Source: Moniliella sp. 'wahieum' (taxonomy: Eukaryota > Basidiomycota > Moniliellomycetes > Moniliellales > Moniliellaceae). Taken from it: 64,000 nucleotides of DNA. The position numbers and the translations under genes are program-made. The DNA is taken from positions 62,001 to 126,000 of the forward strand of contig RSEE01000133.1 of assembly GCA_003971905.1 (NCBI GenBank). Direction: 5' to 3'. Below, one piece after another: positions 31,640 through 44,030 of this stretch (within the stretch, counting starts at the first letter, position 1; each line of letters begins with the position of its first letter). The notes below the pieces were generated by a model. The model was not told where the DNA came from. It saw only the letters and a list, made by a program, of their open reading frames with translations, and did not search any database.

Positions 31640-34600
31640 TTACGCTGTTGGCGCGTCTTGGCGAAGCTTGTTAATGTGCTGGTAAAACTGCACATGAGAC
31701 GCGCCTGAGCCATGGGCATAAATGAAAGACGCCGCGACAAACGCGGCAAAAGCCGAGCGAGCATATGCCACCGGGATGCGCGCCACCAGCACGTCCAGGC
31801 CCACCTTGTTCCGCAGCGTAGCCGGGAAGACATGTGCCATGACGCTACGCCGCACGCCCTCGTCGTCGTACAAGTTGGTCGCTGCAATTTCTTCCGAGAG
31901 CAGGTTGAGCGCAGTAGACAGTTCGGTCGACAGTACCGAGCGTGCCCGGCCGAGGCTTGGTGTTCCCTCCAAATCGCTTCGAATTCCATCGCTGCGTTGC
32001 GCGCAATGATCGACTGAATGTCCCGCACATAGCCTAGGTAAAACGGCGTCGGCTTGCCCCCCTGGAACGTCATGTTGAGCAAAAACTCCTCGTCCGTCAG
32101 CGACAGCCCGCACAGCACTTCCAACGACGACGAGGTCACCCCGCCCTTGTTGGCACTCGCATCGGGGTAGAATCACGCCGTGCTTCTCGAGTTCAATCCG
32201 CGCTTGGCGCGTGATAAACAGGTTGGCACCCTCGACAATGTACTTAAAGTGGGGCTTGCCCTCGGCGTCAAACAGTTTGCCCACATTGGAAATGTTGATC
32301 GCTTCGGGACGCCCGCCACAGGGGACAAAGAGATCGGCATGAAAGTTGAGATGGGCTGTGTTGCGGTACGACAGACCGTCCGGGACCACCTCGCCTGATG
32401 GCAAAGTCACATCCTTGTCTTCGACCAGGACGCGGAAGCCGCCCTTGCCCAGTTTGGCCAGGTCAAACTGATTGATCATCTTGCGCAGCTTGGCCAGGCG
32501 CACCAGTTCCGCCCGGTCCAGCCCGGCCGGATCGTGCAGCACGCCCGCACCATCAATGATGGTTGTGGTCCGGTCCGAAGAGAGAAGAATCTCGTTCGAG
32601 CCCAGGTCGCCGTCTGGACCGCCAGTCTGCACCTTGGTCACCTCCTTCTCCTCCAGCCCGAGGCGACGGTACAAGCCCAACACGTACTGCCGGATCGAAA
32701 GCGACGTCATCCCCCACACGTCGTGTGGCACCCCGCCCAGCGTGGCGGCCGTCTTGCCCGTGGTAAACGATTTCCACCAGGGCGCGCCGCGCGCGCGCGC
32801 ATGTTCCGCGCCCCAGTCCATAAACTCGGCCGTGCCCTCGTCCGGACCAAAGAACAAATCTCCTCCTTGCCGTACAAGTCGACAATTTCTTCCTTGACCC
32901 CGGGCGTCTCGCCCTTGATCAGCAAGTCAATCACCGCATCCACGTACTTTTCAAAGCACACTTGCGGCGTGGCCTCGAGCGTGGGCAAAATGGTACCCTT
33001 GGACCCACCTTCGGGAATGTCCTTGTTCTTCAGGTGCTGGGTCCAGGCCAAACCATAGTTCTCATCAAACAACGTGCGTTGATTGATCGAGTAATTTTCC
33101 CGGTTGCGCGACCGCACAATCCGAATCCCGCCACGCGCAATGTCGGCAAAGCGGACGTGGAAGCCACGGAAATCCGACCCAACCACAAAAAAGATCCCAT
33201 ACGGCTTGACGGGGTACTCGACCTCGGGCAAAAACCCAGGATCCAACCGGAACGAAAGCGCCACCTTGGTAGGCGTGTAAAAGTTGGTCTTGAGCACACT
33301 CTTGTTGAACGCCAACAACGCTTCGAGCACTTGCAGTTCATGGGTATTGTTCGTGGCCTTGCGGATGCGGCGGTCGTGGATTTGGGTATCGGTAAGAACT
33401 TCTTCCTTGACCAGACGCTGGTACGAAAGCGTCGGCACCAGCTCATCGTCCCCGGCTCCACCGGGGTAATGAATATTGGCAAAGTGAACGTAGAGCAGCC
33501 GGATCAGGTCCGGGAAACGCACCAGCACATCTTGGATGCTGGCCCGGGTAAACGTCTCTTCACGGAACCGCGTCTTGATCTCGTTGAGGATCGAGGCTTG
33601 GGCTGGATCGGTATCGTCCAGCAGGTTGCGCAGCGCTTGGTACGACTGGCCCAGACGGTTGCAAAAGTGCTGGGCAAAGAGCCAGCCTACGTAGGCGTAC
33701 GTGGCCTCTTGCACCGCATGGCCTTGCTGCGGGTTGGTCGGGTCGCTGACCTGGAAAAAGGGGTTGTCGGGCAACGTGTAGAGCAGAGAGGCTTCCCTTG
33801 TGATCTGGTTGATCGAGTGTTCAATCGGTGGGTAGCCCGAGACCGGGAGCGGGTTGAGGTAGGCACACAAAATCGTCACGCCATTGCTAAACTGCTCCAC
33901 GTACTTGCGCGAAGAGAAGAGACCATAAAAGTGGTACAGGTCGCTAAAGCTGGAGAAGTAGTTGCTGGTTGAGCCTTGGCGGTAGCCAATCACGACACGG
34001 TGTTCGAGGCTGCCTTCCACTTGGTAGACCTCTATACCCAAGGACAACCGCGGAACCAAAAAAGAGATGCAAAGTCAGTACCTAATAGTCGGATATACGG
34101 GGGGGGGGTTAGAGACGAAAGCAAAAGGCAATACATACCAATGACGGGACCGGATCGACGTAGGACCTCAGTCATGACTTCCTGGTACATGTCGAGGGTT
34201 TTCTGCGAGGCGCGGGCCAAAAAGTTCTTGTCGGATACCTTGCGCAAGTCGGTAAATGCAGCTGAGGCCGGCTGGGGCACCGGCTGGACAAAGTCCGACT
34301 TGGTGAGAAAGTAGCAGCGCAGCTGTTGCTTCGACTGGGCCGAGACGGATCCGGTGGAGCGGTACGACTCGAGGCGGTACGAGTGCTGAAGCGTCGTGTT
34401 GTTGAGGTAGCGCTGGTCAATGCGGCGCTCCCAGTCGGGCTTGTTGCTCTGGCTAGCGCGGCCGGGCTGGGACGAGTGGATGTAGAGTGCGCCCGAGCCA
34501 TCGTCCGCCTCCTTCTCGAGGTCGACATCGAGGCTGGGGGTGTGGTTGGTGTAGGCGAGGATCTTGGCGCCAAAGAGGGCCATGACATGGTCCGCAATGG

Positions 34601-34886
34601 TCGCGGGCGCCTCGAGGGCAAAGTAGTTGTCGTCAATGCCGAGGCCGCGGTAAAACCACTGGACTTCGGGTTCGACAAGACTGGCGGGGATAAAGCCCTT
34701 GCTGTGCAGCAGCTCGACCACCTTGGCTGCCTGCTCGTCCTTGCCCTTGAAGACGGGCGTGGCGTAGCCGGCTTGGTTGGGGATGATGTGGTCGGCGGGC
34801 GTGGGGGCGGCGGGGGGTGGCTGTGTCGGCTTGAGCGCGGCGACGGGCGGGGACGCCCGAGGCGGCGGTGGCGGGGGGGGAGACAT
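31640..34886 (-). CDS. GDH2: NAD-specific glutamate dehydrogenase, large fungal type
   Basis: Oxidises glutamate to 2-oxoglutarate and ammonium with NAD+, the catabolic reaction. Predicted length is about 1046 residues, normal for fungal Gdh2. Exon 1 (34139-34886) encodes a Pro-rich start and a regulatory N-terminal region (QAGYATPVFKGKDEQAAKVV, VQWFYRGLGIDDNYFAL). A 107-bp intron (34032-34138) has donor GTATGT. Exon 2 holds the catalytic part: FRGFHVRFADIARGGIRIVR, PEGGSKGTILPTL with the substrate lysine, CGGRPEAINISNVGKLF and KYIVEGANLFITRQAR. Near 32170 and 31975 and around 32860 the frame changes by one base within conserved stretches; after the first, reading resumes with SSSLEVLCGLSLTDEEFLLN. 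The protein ends NKLRQDAPTA. The start at 34886 is the only in-frame ATG before a stop. Confidence 0.96.
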
Positions 34887-36539
34887 GAACCCTACGAAGA
34901 CGGGGGAGGCGTCGTGGCGAGCGGAGAGGACGCGGGCGAGGCGAGACGCTTAAATACAGACGCGAGGGGCGCAGTGGGGTCTGCGCGACGGATGGCTGTG
35001 GAGGGGCTGGATGGAATAGTGAGTACTGAGTGCTCTCTTCAGCGGAAGGCTGCCCAGGATGGAGACGGCGGTCTGTGCGCAGCCGAGGCGGGCGACAGAG
35101 GGATGTGGCGCCGTGTGCGGGAGGCGGGGGGCACTTGCGGACACAGACACGCCAGCGGGGCAAGCCGGCCCGCGATTTGCCGTGCGTCGGCCGTGCGGGC
35201 GCACAGGAGCGCACTGGATGGGCGCCCCAACCGGCGCCCGCCAGGCACACACCACGACGACCCTGGCCACCCCAGCCACACCCAAGACACCGCACGCGAG
35301 AGAGGCCGCACTGGCCAGCCCTGCCGCCCGCCCCCATCCATCCACCGCATCCCTCCCAAGCCCATCCACAGCCATGTCACCATGTCACCGCCTCTGACGA
35401 GCTGACCCTCGGCGGGTGCGCTCGGAGCGCGGGGAAAGACGGCGCGCGGGGCGGGCCATGGCGCCAGTGCCTCACCAATACACAGACCCCCTTCCGATGC
35501 CGATCCTCTCTTCCCGTCGCCACGGCCAGACGGAAGCAATGGCGAGCGGCGTTTAGCACGTGGCGTTTGGCGTTTGGCGTTTGGGGCGGAGCGCGTAGCG
35601 CTTATTAGCGCACCGACCAGCGTCAGTAACCTAGTAACCATTGGGGGCATCGGGCAAATAGCGGGGGAGTGGCGACTTGCACGGCCCAAACGTCTCACCC
35701 GCCTGCGCGCCCATGTGGGGAACGCACTACGCCAGAGCCCCGCGCAATGTTGCCATGCGCTCCAAGGGTTCACACTGACACGTCGACACCACGTCCACGC
35801 AAATGCCTTACACGTTACCCTCCGGCATTGCGTCAGCGCAACACACCACCGACAGAGACGCTCTGCGCTACCCCCCCCTCTTGCAGCTTAACGCCTTAAC
35901 GCCGCTCCTCTCGGCGTCTTCCACCTTCGGGACCTTTTGGAACAGGTATTTTCATCGTCACCCCCACTACAGAACGCGACAAGACCGTGTGGGGCATCGC
36001 CACGGGGGAGACAGTGACATGTGTGCTTCGTCCGTGGCAAGCCAACTGTCACGGTCCTCTTAGCTAATCAGGTAAATCTTCTCCCCGCTCTTCGCCGATC
36101 CTGTTCTCCTTTCTCCTACCAGTGCATCCTTTGCTTTCCTTGGTGCTTGGCCTCACTCGTCTTGCCCGACTCTTACACCGAGGGGGGGAATGATGGGATG
36201 CGCCCATCCACCGCGACGGAGGCGCACAGGAGACGATGCATCTGGGGGATGTGGGGGGAGAGCTAGTAGTGATGCGAGTGACGATGACCGGTGACCGGTG
36301 ACCACTCAAGAAGGGAGATGGCCAACCAAAGCCAAATCGAACATTCGACTTTGGATTCTCCAGCGCCGGGCGGCGCTTGGCATTCCGCTCGCGGCGGGCG
36401 GAGTTACGTGGCAAGCCCGGACATCGGACATCGGACATGGCACATGGGACATGGGCCTGGGCAGGAAAAAAAACCCAACGCGGCGCTCTTCTCGCTTTCT
36501 CGTCTCCCCCACCACCACCTTCCCCATCTCGATCGCGGC
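34887..36539. other. Divergent spacer GDH2 / URA5
   Basis: About 1.65 kb with promoters for both genes. It holds the tandem GTTTGGC (about 35558-35585), and ACCGGTGACCGGTGACC at 36285-36302, a dispersed word doubled. A WD40-like scrap near 35990-36060 is too short to call. Confidence 0.4.
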
Positions 36540-37305
<766 letters not shown>

Positions 37306-37798
37306 CCTTGTCGTTGTTCTGGTCTCCCTCTCCCTTTCAATCTTTTTCCCTGCCCCCCTCCCCCTGCCCTTGCTCCCTGCACATGTAGGTTAGCCAACGG
37401 GAAGGCAACTGTTTTTTTTTATCCGCAGGGATACCATGTGTTTTTGTAGCCCTCCACGGCCCTTAGTCACGGACGGAAGTGAATGAATATCAAGTGCGCG
37501 CCCACAGCGTCTCTCGGTGGTTTGCGTGGCGTGGCGTGGCGTGGCGTGGCGTGGCGTGCGTGGCGTGGCATGGCATGGTATGGCTGTCGTTGTCATCGTT
37601 TCTGTCACAGTGCTGCGTTTGGCTTAGGTAGGCCAGCTCTCTTGCTCATCTACGTGGTTGAGTTTGCTTTTGGCTGGTCCCCGGCTGGGCCTGGTTGGAT
37701 GGAGAAGCGGATGGATTTTCAACCTAGGAGGGAGAGAAGGCGAGAAGCCCCGAAAGGGGGCTCGACGTTTCGTTTCTCCCGTTTGGCTCGATGGACCA
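37306..37798. other. Convergent spacer URA5 / EF-Ts
   Basis: Holds a pyrimidine tract (37310-37385) and the GGCGT tandem at about 37523-37583. Confidence 0.5.
37523..37583. repeat. GGCGT tandem repeat decaying to GGCAT
   Basis: About 12 pentamer copies (GCGTG/GGCGT), the last ones changed to GGCAT/GGTAT. It lies between two convergent genes. Confidence 0.85.
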
Positions 37799-39010
37799 CT
37801 AGAGGCCCGCGGCCTTGCGAACTTCGGCAGCAAAGTCAGCTGGCTCGGCGCTGTCGTCGGCCGTTGTCTCGCCCACGGCCCAGCGGCGCAAGCCGGCCGC
37901 CTGGGCGTCCACCTGGGTCGCCTGGCTCCAGGCACGAAGAACGTCATGGACCGACTGGGAAGCGTCAGTGGCCGTCTGGGGCGGAAGCGCCGAGGGGAGC
38001 ATGAGGAAAGGTTGTTCCAGCAACGCTTCGGACGTTTCTTGCGCCGGCACGTGGTCTGCCAGCGGAGCGTCGCCCGAAAGAGAGGCAGTGGGCATGCCAG
38101 CCGCTTGACGTGCCAGCGACCGACCCAGTGAGCGCACTTGTTTGCTCAAATCGTCCGGGATGACATTTTGAGGTGCATTGTTAAGGTGGGCCAGGACCAA
38201 GGCACCCACTTTGCCCACGGTGACCGTATGCCCAAGCTGCTTGTGCGCGGCCTTGGTCGCGTCGGACACCTCGGTTTCGCACGCCGGCTCGGCAAATGCA
38301 TTGTGTGCATACGCAGCGATCACAGGTACCGCCGTCGTCGGCGCAGGGAAGAAGGCGGCAGCACGACGCACCTGGATGTTCTCGCCCAGGCGCGCAACAG
38401 CGTCGACAATGGCTTGGCCAATAGTGATGGCCGACTTGGGCGGCGCAGCGCCCGGGTGCGAAGGCAGAAGCGGAAGCGCGGTAAGCTGCTTCACCTCAAT
38501 GTCCTGCAACCCGGTCTTCTCGCCGCCAGCAATCATAGGGAAGTTGGCGGCGGAATGGACAATGTCACGGGCGAGCGTTTGAAACAGCTCGCTCTTGGCC
38601 ACAAAGTCCGTCTCGCACGCCACTTCGACAATCGCCGCGCTGGCGGGCGCGCGGGACGGCGGGCTGGTGCGCGGGACAAAGTTCCACCCATCGTTGAGGA
38701 CAGCCAGGGCGATCGCACCCTCGTTAGCTGAGCGCGATCCCAGTTTGGCTGCCTTGGCTGCGCCGGACGCTTGCCGGTCCTGTTCCAGCCACGCAATTGC
38801 CGCCTCGAGCGAGTCGGCGCCCTCGGGCCCGTCTGGACGCGACGCCAACAACGCTTCCCGCGCCTTGGTCAGCGACGTGCCCGGGACCCGCTCCCGCACC
38901 AACTTGATGTTCTTCACATCGGGCTTGCGCACCTCGAACTGCACTGCCGAGCCGTGCAGACGCGCGACGCCGCCCAGCGCCAAAGGCCGCCGCACCGGCG
39001 CCATCGCCAT
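37799..39010 (-). CDS. TSF1: Mitochondrial translation elongation factor Ts
   Basis: EF-Ts recycles EF-Tu-GDP in mitochondrial translation. The chosen start (39010) gives MAMAPVRRPLALGGVARLHG, an Arg/Ala-rich mitochondrial presequence. Then comes the UBA-like N-terminal domain (IKLVRERVPGTSLTKAREAL) with Ala/Leu helices. The hallmark VEVACETDFVAKSELFQTLA follows, which contacts EF-Tu. Two core subdomains contain AITIGQAIVDAVARLGENI and VIAAYAHNAFAEP. A C-terminal Ala/Gln-rich extension ends AAEVRKAAGL. It is one open frame of 403 codons without intron or frame error, one of few such in this window. An upstream in-frame ATG at 39109 exists but would add residues ahead of a good presequence. 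Confidence 0.93.
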   Translation of the reverse strand: MAMAPVRRPLALGGVARLHGSAVQFEVRKPDVKNIKLVRERVPGTSLTKAREALLASRPDGPEGADSLEAAIAWLEQDRQASGAAKAAKLGSRSANEGAIALAVLNDGWNFVPRTSPPSRAPASAAIVEVACETDFVAKSELFQTLARDIVHSAANFPMIAGGEKTGLQDIEVKQLTALPLLPSHPGAAPPKSAITIGQAIVDAVARLGENIQVRRAAAFFPAPTTAVPVIAAYAHNAFAEPACETEVSDATKAAHKQLGHTVTVGKVGALVLAHLNNAPQNVIPDDLSKQVRSLGRSLARQAAGMPTASLSGDAPLADHVPAQETSEALLEQPFLMLPSALPPQTATDASQSVHDVLRAWSQATQVDAQAAGLRRWAVGETTADDSAEPADFAAEVRKAAGL

Positions 39011-39576
39011 CGCACGCACACTCGGACACACACGCGCAAACCTACGTGCCCACACGGACGGACGGGGGGTTAGCGCCGGCAAGCAGGGGGGAAGCAGCAC
39101 GCACAGCATCGCGAGTGGTTTGGGAGCGACAGAGGTGGTTGGGACGCTTGTCCCTCATTTCTTCTCAGAGCCCGCGCCAAATAAGAGCCGCGCTTCCACC
39201 GACTCATTAGCCCTGCGCGACGGAAGGAAGCTTCCGCGTTTCAAATGTGCAATTGGCGGCGGGCAGTCGGGGCGGATTCTTTTTGCCGCCGGCCGCCGCC
39301 ATGTCGGCTGGCCTGCCCGCCGGGTCGGATGGGCGGCGTGGCCCGCACGGAAGCGGCGGCCGAGGCGGAGGCAGCCTGCGCACCCGACGCGCCCGAGCAA
39401 CCACACGAGCTTCCGCCGGCTTCTCTCTCACATATCAGGTCGATCTCAGGTGTGGCCGCGCAGGGCAAACGCCCACACAACACACGGTCACATGTGACGT
39501 AAGAACCCAAATCGACCGCCCTTCGTTGGCCCTCGCCTTTTCGCACCTCGCACCCGTCCACTTGCATCCGCCACCC
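39011..39576. other. Divergent spacer EF-Ts / LMW phosphatase
   Basis: About 570 bp containing both promoters; GC-rich, no gene supported. A GGTCACATGTGACGTAAG stretch near 39485 is palindromic and CRE-like (GTGACGTAA). Confidence 0.45.
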
Positions 39577-40285
39577 ATGAGCCCCTCCGCCACCGCCTCC
39601 GCCCCACGTCCGTGCTCTTCGTCTGCACCGGCAACATCTGCCGCAGCCCCATGGCCGAGGCCGTGCTGAAGCACGTCGTCAAGCAGCAGGGCCTTGCCGC
39701 CCACTTCTCCACCATCGACTCGTGCGGTACGGGCGGGTACCACGTTGGCGACGCGGCGGATTACCGGTACGTGGTGGTTCGTGCTACGACGGCAGCGACG
39801 GCAGCGAACGCGGGGCAGGAACCTACGCTGAGCCTTGCTCCCCCCCCCTAACCCCCGTTGCTTGCCTGTCCTGTAGACCGAGCGGTCAGCTGACGCCTCT
39901 CTCTGGCCTCCCCTGCCTCTCCCCCTTTGGTTTGCATACGCGGTTTTTGGTCGGCTATCTGCATGGGCGCATGCGCAGTACGCGTGCGGTGTGCCGGAAA
40001 GAAAACGTAGTGTGCGACAGTGTGGCGCGCAAGTTACGTGCGACCGACTTTGAGCGGTTCGACTACATATTTGGGTTGGACCAAGGCCATGTGCGCTACC
40101 TCCGTTCGCGTGCCCCGCCAGGGTGCAAAGCCCAGATTCGCCTCTTTGGCTCGGTCGACGATAACTTGGACGTGGACGATCCTTACTATGGCGACATGGC
40201 CGACTTTGAACAGTCGTTTGTCCAGTGCGATCGCTACGCGCGCAAGTTCCTCCAGTCCCTTGGCTTGGCCGGGAGCAAGGCCTGA
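39577..40285 (+). CDS. LTP1: Low-molecular-weight protein tyrosine phosphatase
   Basis: A small acid phosphatase family acting on phosphotyrosine. The active-site loop VLFVCTGNICRSPMAEAVL (C-x5-R-S) is intact near the N-terminus, followed by IDSCGTGGYHVGDAADYR. A 212-bp intron (39767-39978, donor GTACGT, acceptor GCGCAG) joins to TRAVCRKENVVCDSVARKL. Then FERFDYIFGLDQGHVRYL, and the catalytic acid in VDDPYYGDMADFEQSFVQ. It ends LGLAGSKA. About 165 residues, the normal size. The ATG at 39577 opens in a different frame from the active-site loop, so one base is probably missing in the C-rich tract near 39600. Confidence 0.92.
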
Positions 40286-41408
40286 GGTTCAGCCGTGAGC
40301 CTGAGAGCCAAGCTGAGCTGGGTCCTTGGTAGATAAGGGAGGCGCGTTGCGATAGCAGGAGCTGGCCTCCGGTGTTGGGAATACCATGGTCCTTGGCGCT
40401 GGGAGGCGCAAGCGCAAGCGAGCCTGCTGGAAACTGTGTGCTGATCATGGTTCGGGGAAACAGTATCCTTCTTTGTTGCCATGTACTGATAGCACAGGTG
40501 CCCCCCCCACCCACACATGCGCACTGGGGCCTTACGCCTTACGGGGGCGGCGACTTGAGCCTTCTGCACAACAATGTTGGGTGTGGTCTCTGGTCTCTAC
40601 GAGCGGACGAGGAGGTGCCTAGTGTGGTACCCGGGGAAGGGCACGGCGAGCCAGTTGATGGATGGCCATGATCGATTATCCATTCGGGCCGGGAGCAGCA
40701 GAGGCTGAGGACAGGATGGCTAGAAGAGAACCTGGCGTCCATGTACAGGAGAGAGAGGAGAAGCGCACGTGGTGCTCGGTGGATGATTGATCGATGGAGC
40801 AAGGCAGTGGAGAGGAGGCAGACACAGTCATCGATTCGTCAAGAGGTGTCTACTAATATTCCATGGCGTGGACGATGCGGACTCAGTACTCACCAACCAA
40901 CAGCACCGCCCTTGCGCCGCCACGCCATCGTGTACTGCTGACAACTGTCCAGTAGTACGAGGGGCACGTAGCGGGAGCAGATGGAAAACAAGGGAGAGAC
41001 AAGCGATGGCCGGGCGGGCCAAATTGCCATGGGCGTTAGTACGATTGAATCTTGATGGCGCGATATCTGATGTAACATGTAACACGTAACTGCTGCACTG
41101 AGTTACTGATGGTTCGGAAACTGTGGTGCTTGCAAATTCGGCACGCCGTGCCGGAGTTCATCTCGGCGATGGGATGCTGGGGATGGATGCTGGGGATGGG
41201 TGTCGAGAGGAAGACGAGAAAGAAGAAAAAAGAAAAGACACCAGTGGCTGCGATTGGCAACCGAGGGCAAGGTGTGTTAATATGTGAAGGCACAGCGCCT
41301 GTGTGGCGCGCGCGCTGCTAAGCTAAGCCAAGCCCAGCCAAGCCACAGCGAAGACATGCGCCGGAAGCCCCACCACCACCATCGCCCGCTGCCTCCACCT
41401 CGTGTGCT
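40286..41408. other. Intergenic
   Basis: About 1.1 kb, AT-richer, no supported gene. Short GGGATGGATGCTGGGG repeats occur near 41170-41200. Confidence 0.4.
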
Positions 41409-43575
41409 GTGTGTCGACGATGCCCAGCGCCATGCCCAGCGCCCTCCCCAGCGCCCTCCCGGCCGCCCGCCTCCGCCAGCCCCCCCGCCAGCCCCGCCCG
41501 CTCCCGCTCGGCCAGCACTTCCGCCGATGTGTTTGCGCCCGGCATGTTTGCCCGCCCCGGCGCCCACGCCCCGCGCGCCCGCGCCACCCGCGGCAACTCG
41601 CTCGCCACCCCCGCCGCCCCGCACGCCGCCTCAGCACCCGCCCACATCGCCGCCCCCCCCTCCCTCACCAGCGCCCGCGCCCGCCCCACCCGCCCGTCGC
41701 CCGCACGCCCTCCTGCCCATCATCCCCGCGTCCGTCCCCGCGCCCGCGCCCGCGCCCGAGCCCGCCTTCGACACGCCCGCCGACGCACACTCCCTCCACT
41801 CGGCCAGCATCCACTCCGCTGCCTCCTCCCTCGCCTCGCCCTACCGCGAGTCCGTGGCCATCCCCCGCCGCGCCCGCGCCCGCCCCTAACCCCGGCCCCC
41901 GCCGCCACCGCCGCCACCGCCGCCACCGCCCTGCCCTCGCCCTCGCTCGACGCGTCCAGTGTCCCGCCGACCCCCTCCTCCGACCCGGCCCTCGGCTCCA
42001 CCCACCTGACCCCGCGCGACTTTGGCCGCCGCAGCTCGCGTGCGTCGGGTCCCAAGTCGTCTGCTTCGCCCATCCCCCCCGCGCCCACCCAGCCGCCCGC
42101 TGCGCTCTCCTCCCCGCGCTCGTCCCTCGTGCCCGACTCGCCGGTCCACCGCATCCCCACCCCGCGCTCGCTCGTGCTGCCCCCGGCGCCTGTCGTCGAC
42201 TTTAGCCAGCTCTCTGCCTCCACCTCCTCGCTTCCCGCCGCTCCGGTCACCACCCCGCCTCTCTCCCCCGCCCCGTTGACGGCGTCGAGGCCGGCGTGGC
42301 CAAGCTCGCGCTGTGGGAGCCGTCGCAGAGCACGTCGGCTGGCGCTAGCCGCGCTTCCTCGCCCCTCGTGCCTGCCTCCGACACGGCGTCCGGGCAGGAA
42401 CAGCTGCCTTCCATGGCCACGTTGGGAGAAGCGAGTCGGACGGTGGTGTACAAGGAAAATGGACAGGGGATCAAGTTTGGTCAATTGTTTACCACCCGCA
42501 AGACAGTGGTCATCTTTGCGTCGCAATGGCAATGCCCCCACTTCCAGAACTACGTCAAGACATTGTGCAATGTCAACATGGCTGTCTTGGGCAAGGCTGG
42601 CTACTCGTTGATTGTGCTCGGCCCGGGCCCGGTAGCGGCCATGACCCACTTTCAAGAAACGTTCCCGGTACCCTTTTCGTTGTATGCGGACCCGGACCAG
42701 AGCGTGGCCAAGGTGCTTGGCATGCACGCCTACGTGCCCGACCCTTCGCCGGACCGAGCCGGGAAAAAGGCAAGCAAAACCACGTTGCGTAAAGTCGGTT
42801 TGCTCCATCTGCCCTCGGCGCACCATGGCAGCAGCACCACCCACCCTGCTAGCTGGACCATCCGCCACCCTGTGCTGGGGGGGCAGTTTGTGCTGGGTCC
42901 GGGCCTGCGGTGCAGCTGGGCGCACCGTCTGACGCGTGCGTCGGACTACCGCGAGATCGAAACGGTCTTGTTGGCGGTGGGCGTGACGAATGCCATGTTA
43001 CCGTTGCGGCAACAAATTGATCCGACCGATCGCGCGCGCGCGCCATTGGAAACGGTCGATTACTGGTCAGCTGAAAAACCGTACTACACCAACCCCACCC
43101 CCAACGCCACCCACCAAGTCAAAAAGAACAACTCGAGCGGCTCCTTGGCCCCGCCACCAACCACGGCCTCCCATGGCGCCACAGCCTTGTTGCACGAAAG
43201 CAAACAACGTATCTCGCTCTTGCTCGGTCGCAACAAACAACACCAACACAACACCAACATTCTCCTCCTGCTTCCTCTGTGTCAGGCGCGACGCCGTCCC
43301 TGCCTACGCCCTCCCAGCGTGGCGGACTGGAAAGCGTATCGCACTTTGCCCCAAGCTTGCATAACCCCGATCCCAGTGCCGCTGCTTCCGCCTCCGAGCC
43401 ACCGCCACTTGTTCCTAGCCCTACTAGCCCGCACCCGTGGCGCACGGACGAGGCACGGGTACGGCCCTCGGGCTCGCTGGACCGAGTCGAGTCGCCAACG
43501 GTCGCGTCCGCCGTCACGGGCAATGGCAGTGCTAGTGGTAGTGGTGGCGGTACTGCCCCCAGGCCAGCCGAGTAA
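41409..43575 (+). CDS. Peroxiredoxin-like (AhpC/TSA_2, PRXL2-type) domain in a long disordered protein
   Basis: The centre (about 42470-42960) matches the AhpC/TSA_2 thioredoxin-fold family: TVVIFASQWQCPHFQNYVKT, KAGYSLIVLGPGPVAAMTHF, FPVPFSLYADPDQSVAKVLG. Only one Cys of the usual redox pair is visible (in QCPHF), so peroxidase activity is uncertain. It is flanked by an N-terminal arm of about 290 residues rich in Ala, Pro and Ser (SRASGPKSSASPIPPAP) and a C-terminal arm of about 200 residues with Gln/His/Asn runs (NKQHQHNTN), ending GNGSASGSGGGTAPRPAE at TAA 43573-43575. The start is uncertain; frames change several times in the N-terminal arm, near 41700-41890 and 42290, and once near 43270. 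Fungal proteins with this layout exist, with unknown roles. Confidence 0.7.
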
Positions 43576-43848
43576 AATGTCCATTCGACAACTTACCACC
43601 GCCGCTCTCCAGCCTATGGATACGCAGGACTAAGCAGGATCCAGGACGACGAATCTATCGTGTCATTCATTGTCGTTCTTTTCCTGCTTCTGCTCGTGCT
43701 TCCGCTCCCGCTTCCGTCTCGCCCACACGCACACAAACATGCACATGCACATACATCTCCCTTTTACTTTTCTCTTTTTTCGCTACTCTTTTTTCAGGTT
43801 TCCTCTGCCCAAGTGGGCTCTTTGCCTTGGCTCTTTGTCCCGTATACC

Positions 43849-43890
43849 CTCTCTCTTTCTCTCTTTCTCTTTCTCTTTCTCTTTCTCTCC
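43849..43890. repeat. (CTCTTT)n pyrimidine repeat
   Basis: About seven copies of CTCTTT/CTTTCT, some 270 bp downstream of the peroxiredoxin-like gene. Confidence 0.85.
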
Positions 43891-43977
43891 TCGGATGCAC
43901 CCTATTCCACCCGTTCTCTTCCCCTCCTTTAAGGGGCTCCTGATTACCACTCTTTCCTTTCCACCTTGGATTGCCTA

Positions 43978-44030
43978 TCGTTTCGTTGCGTTTCGTTTCG
44001 TTTCGTTTTCGTTTCGTTTCGTTTCTTTCT
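43978..44030. repeat. (GTTTC)n repeat
   Basis: About ten near-perfect pentamers, followed by T/C-rich DNA to 44090. Confidence 0.85.

Noticed and set aside
34633-35773. Several long Pro/Arg-rich frames upstream of GDH2
   Set aside because: They overlap the GDH2 first exon or promoter, on the wrong frame, with no family features.
36021-36266. WD40-like scrap (DKTVWGIATGETV) and a nearby open frame
   Set aside because: Only about 15 residues resemble a WD repeat, with no neighbouring repeats or splice sites that extend it.
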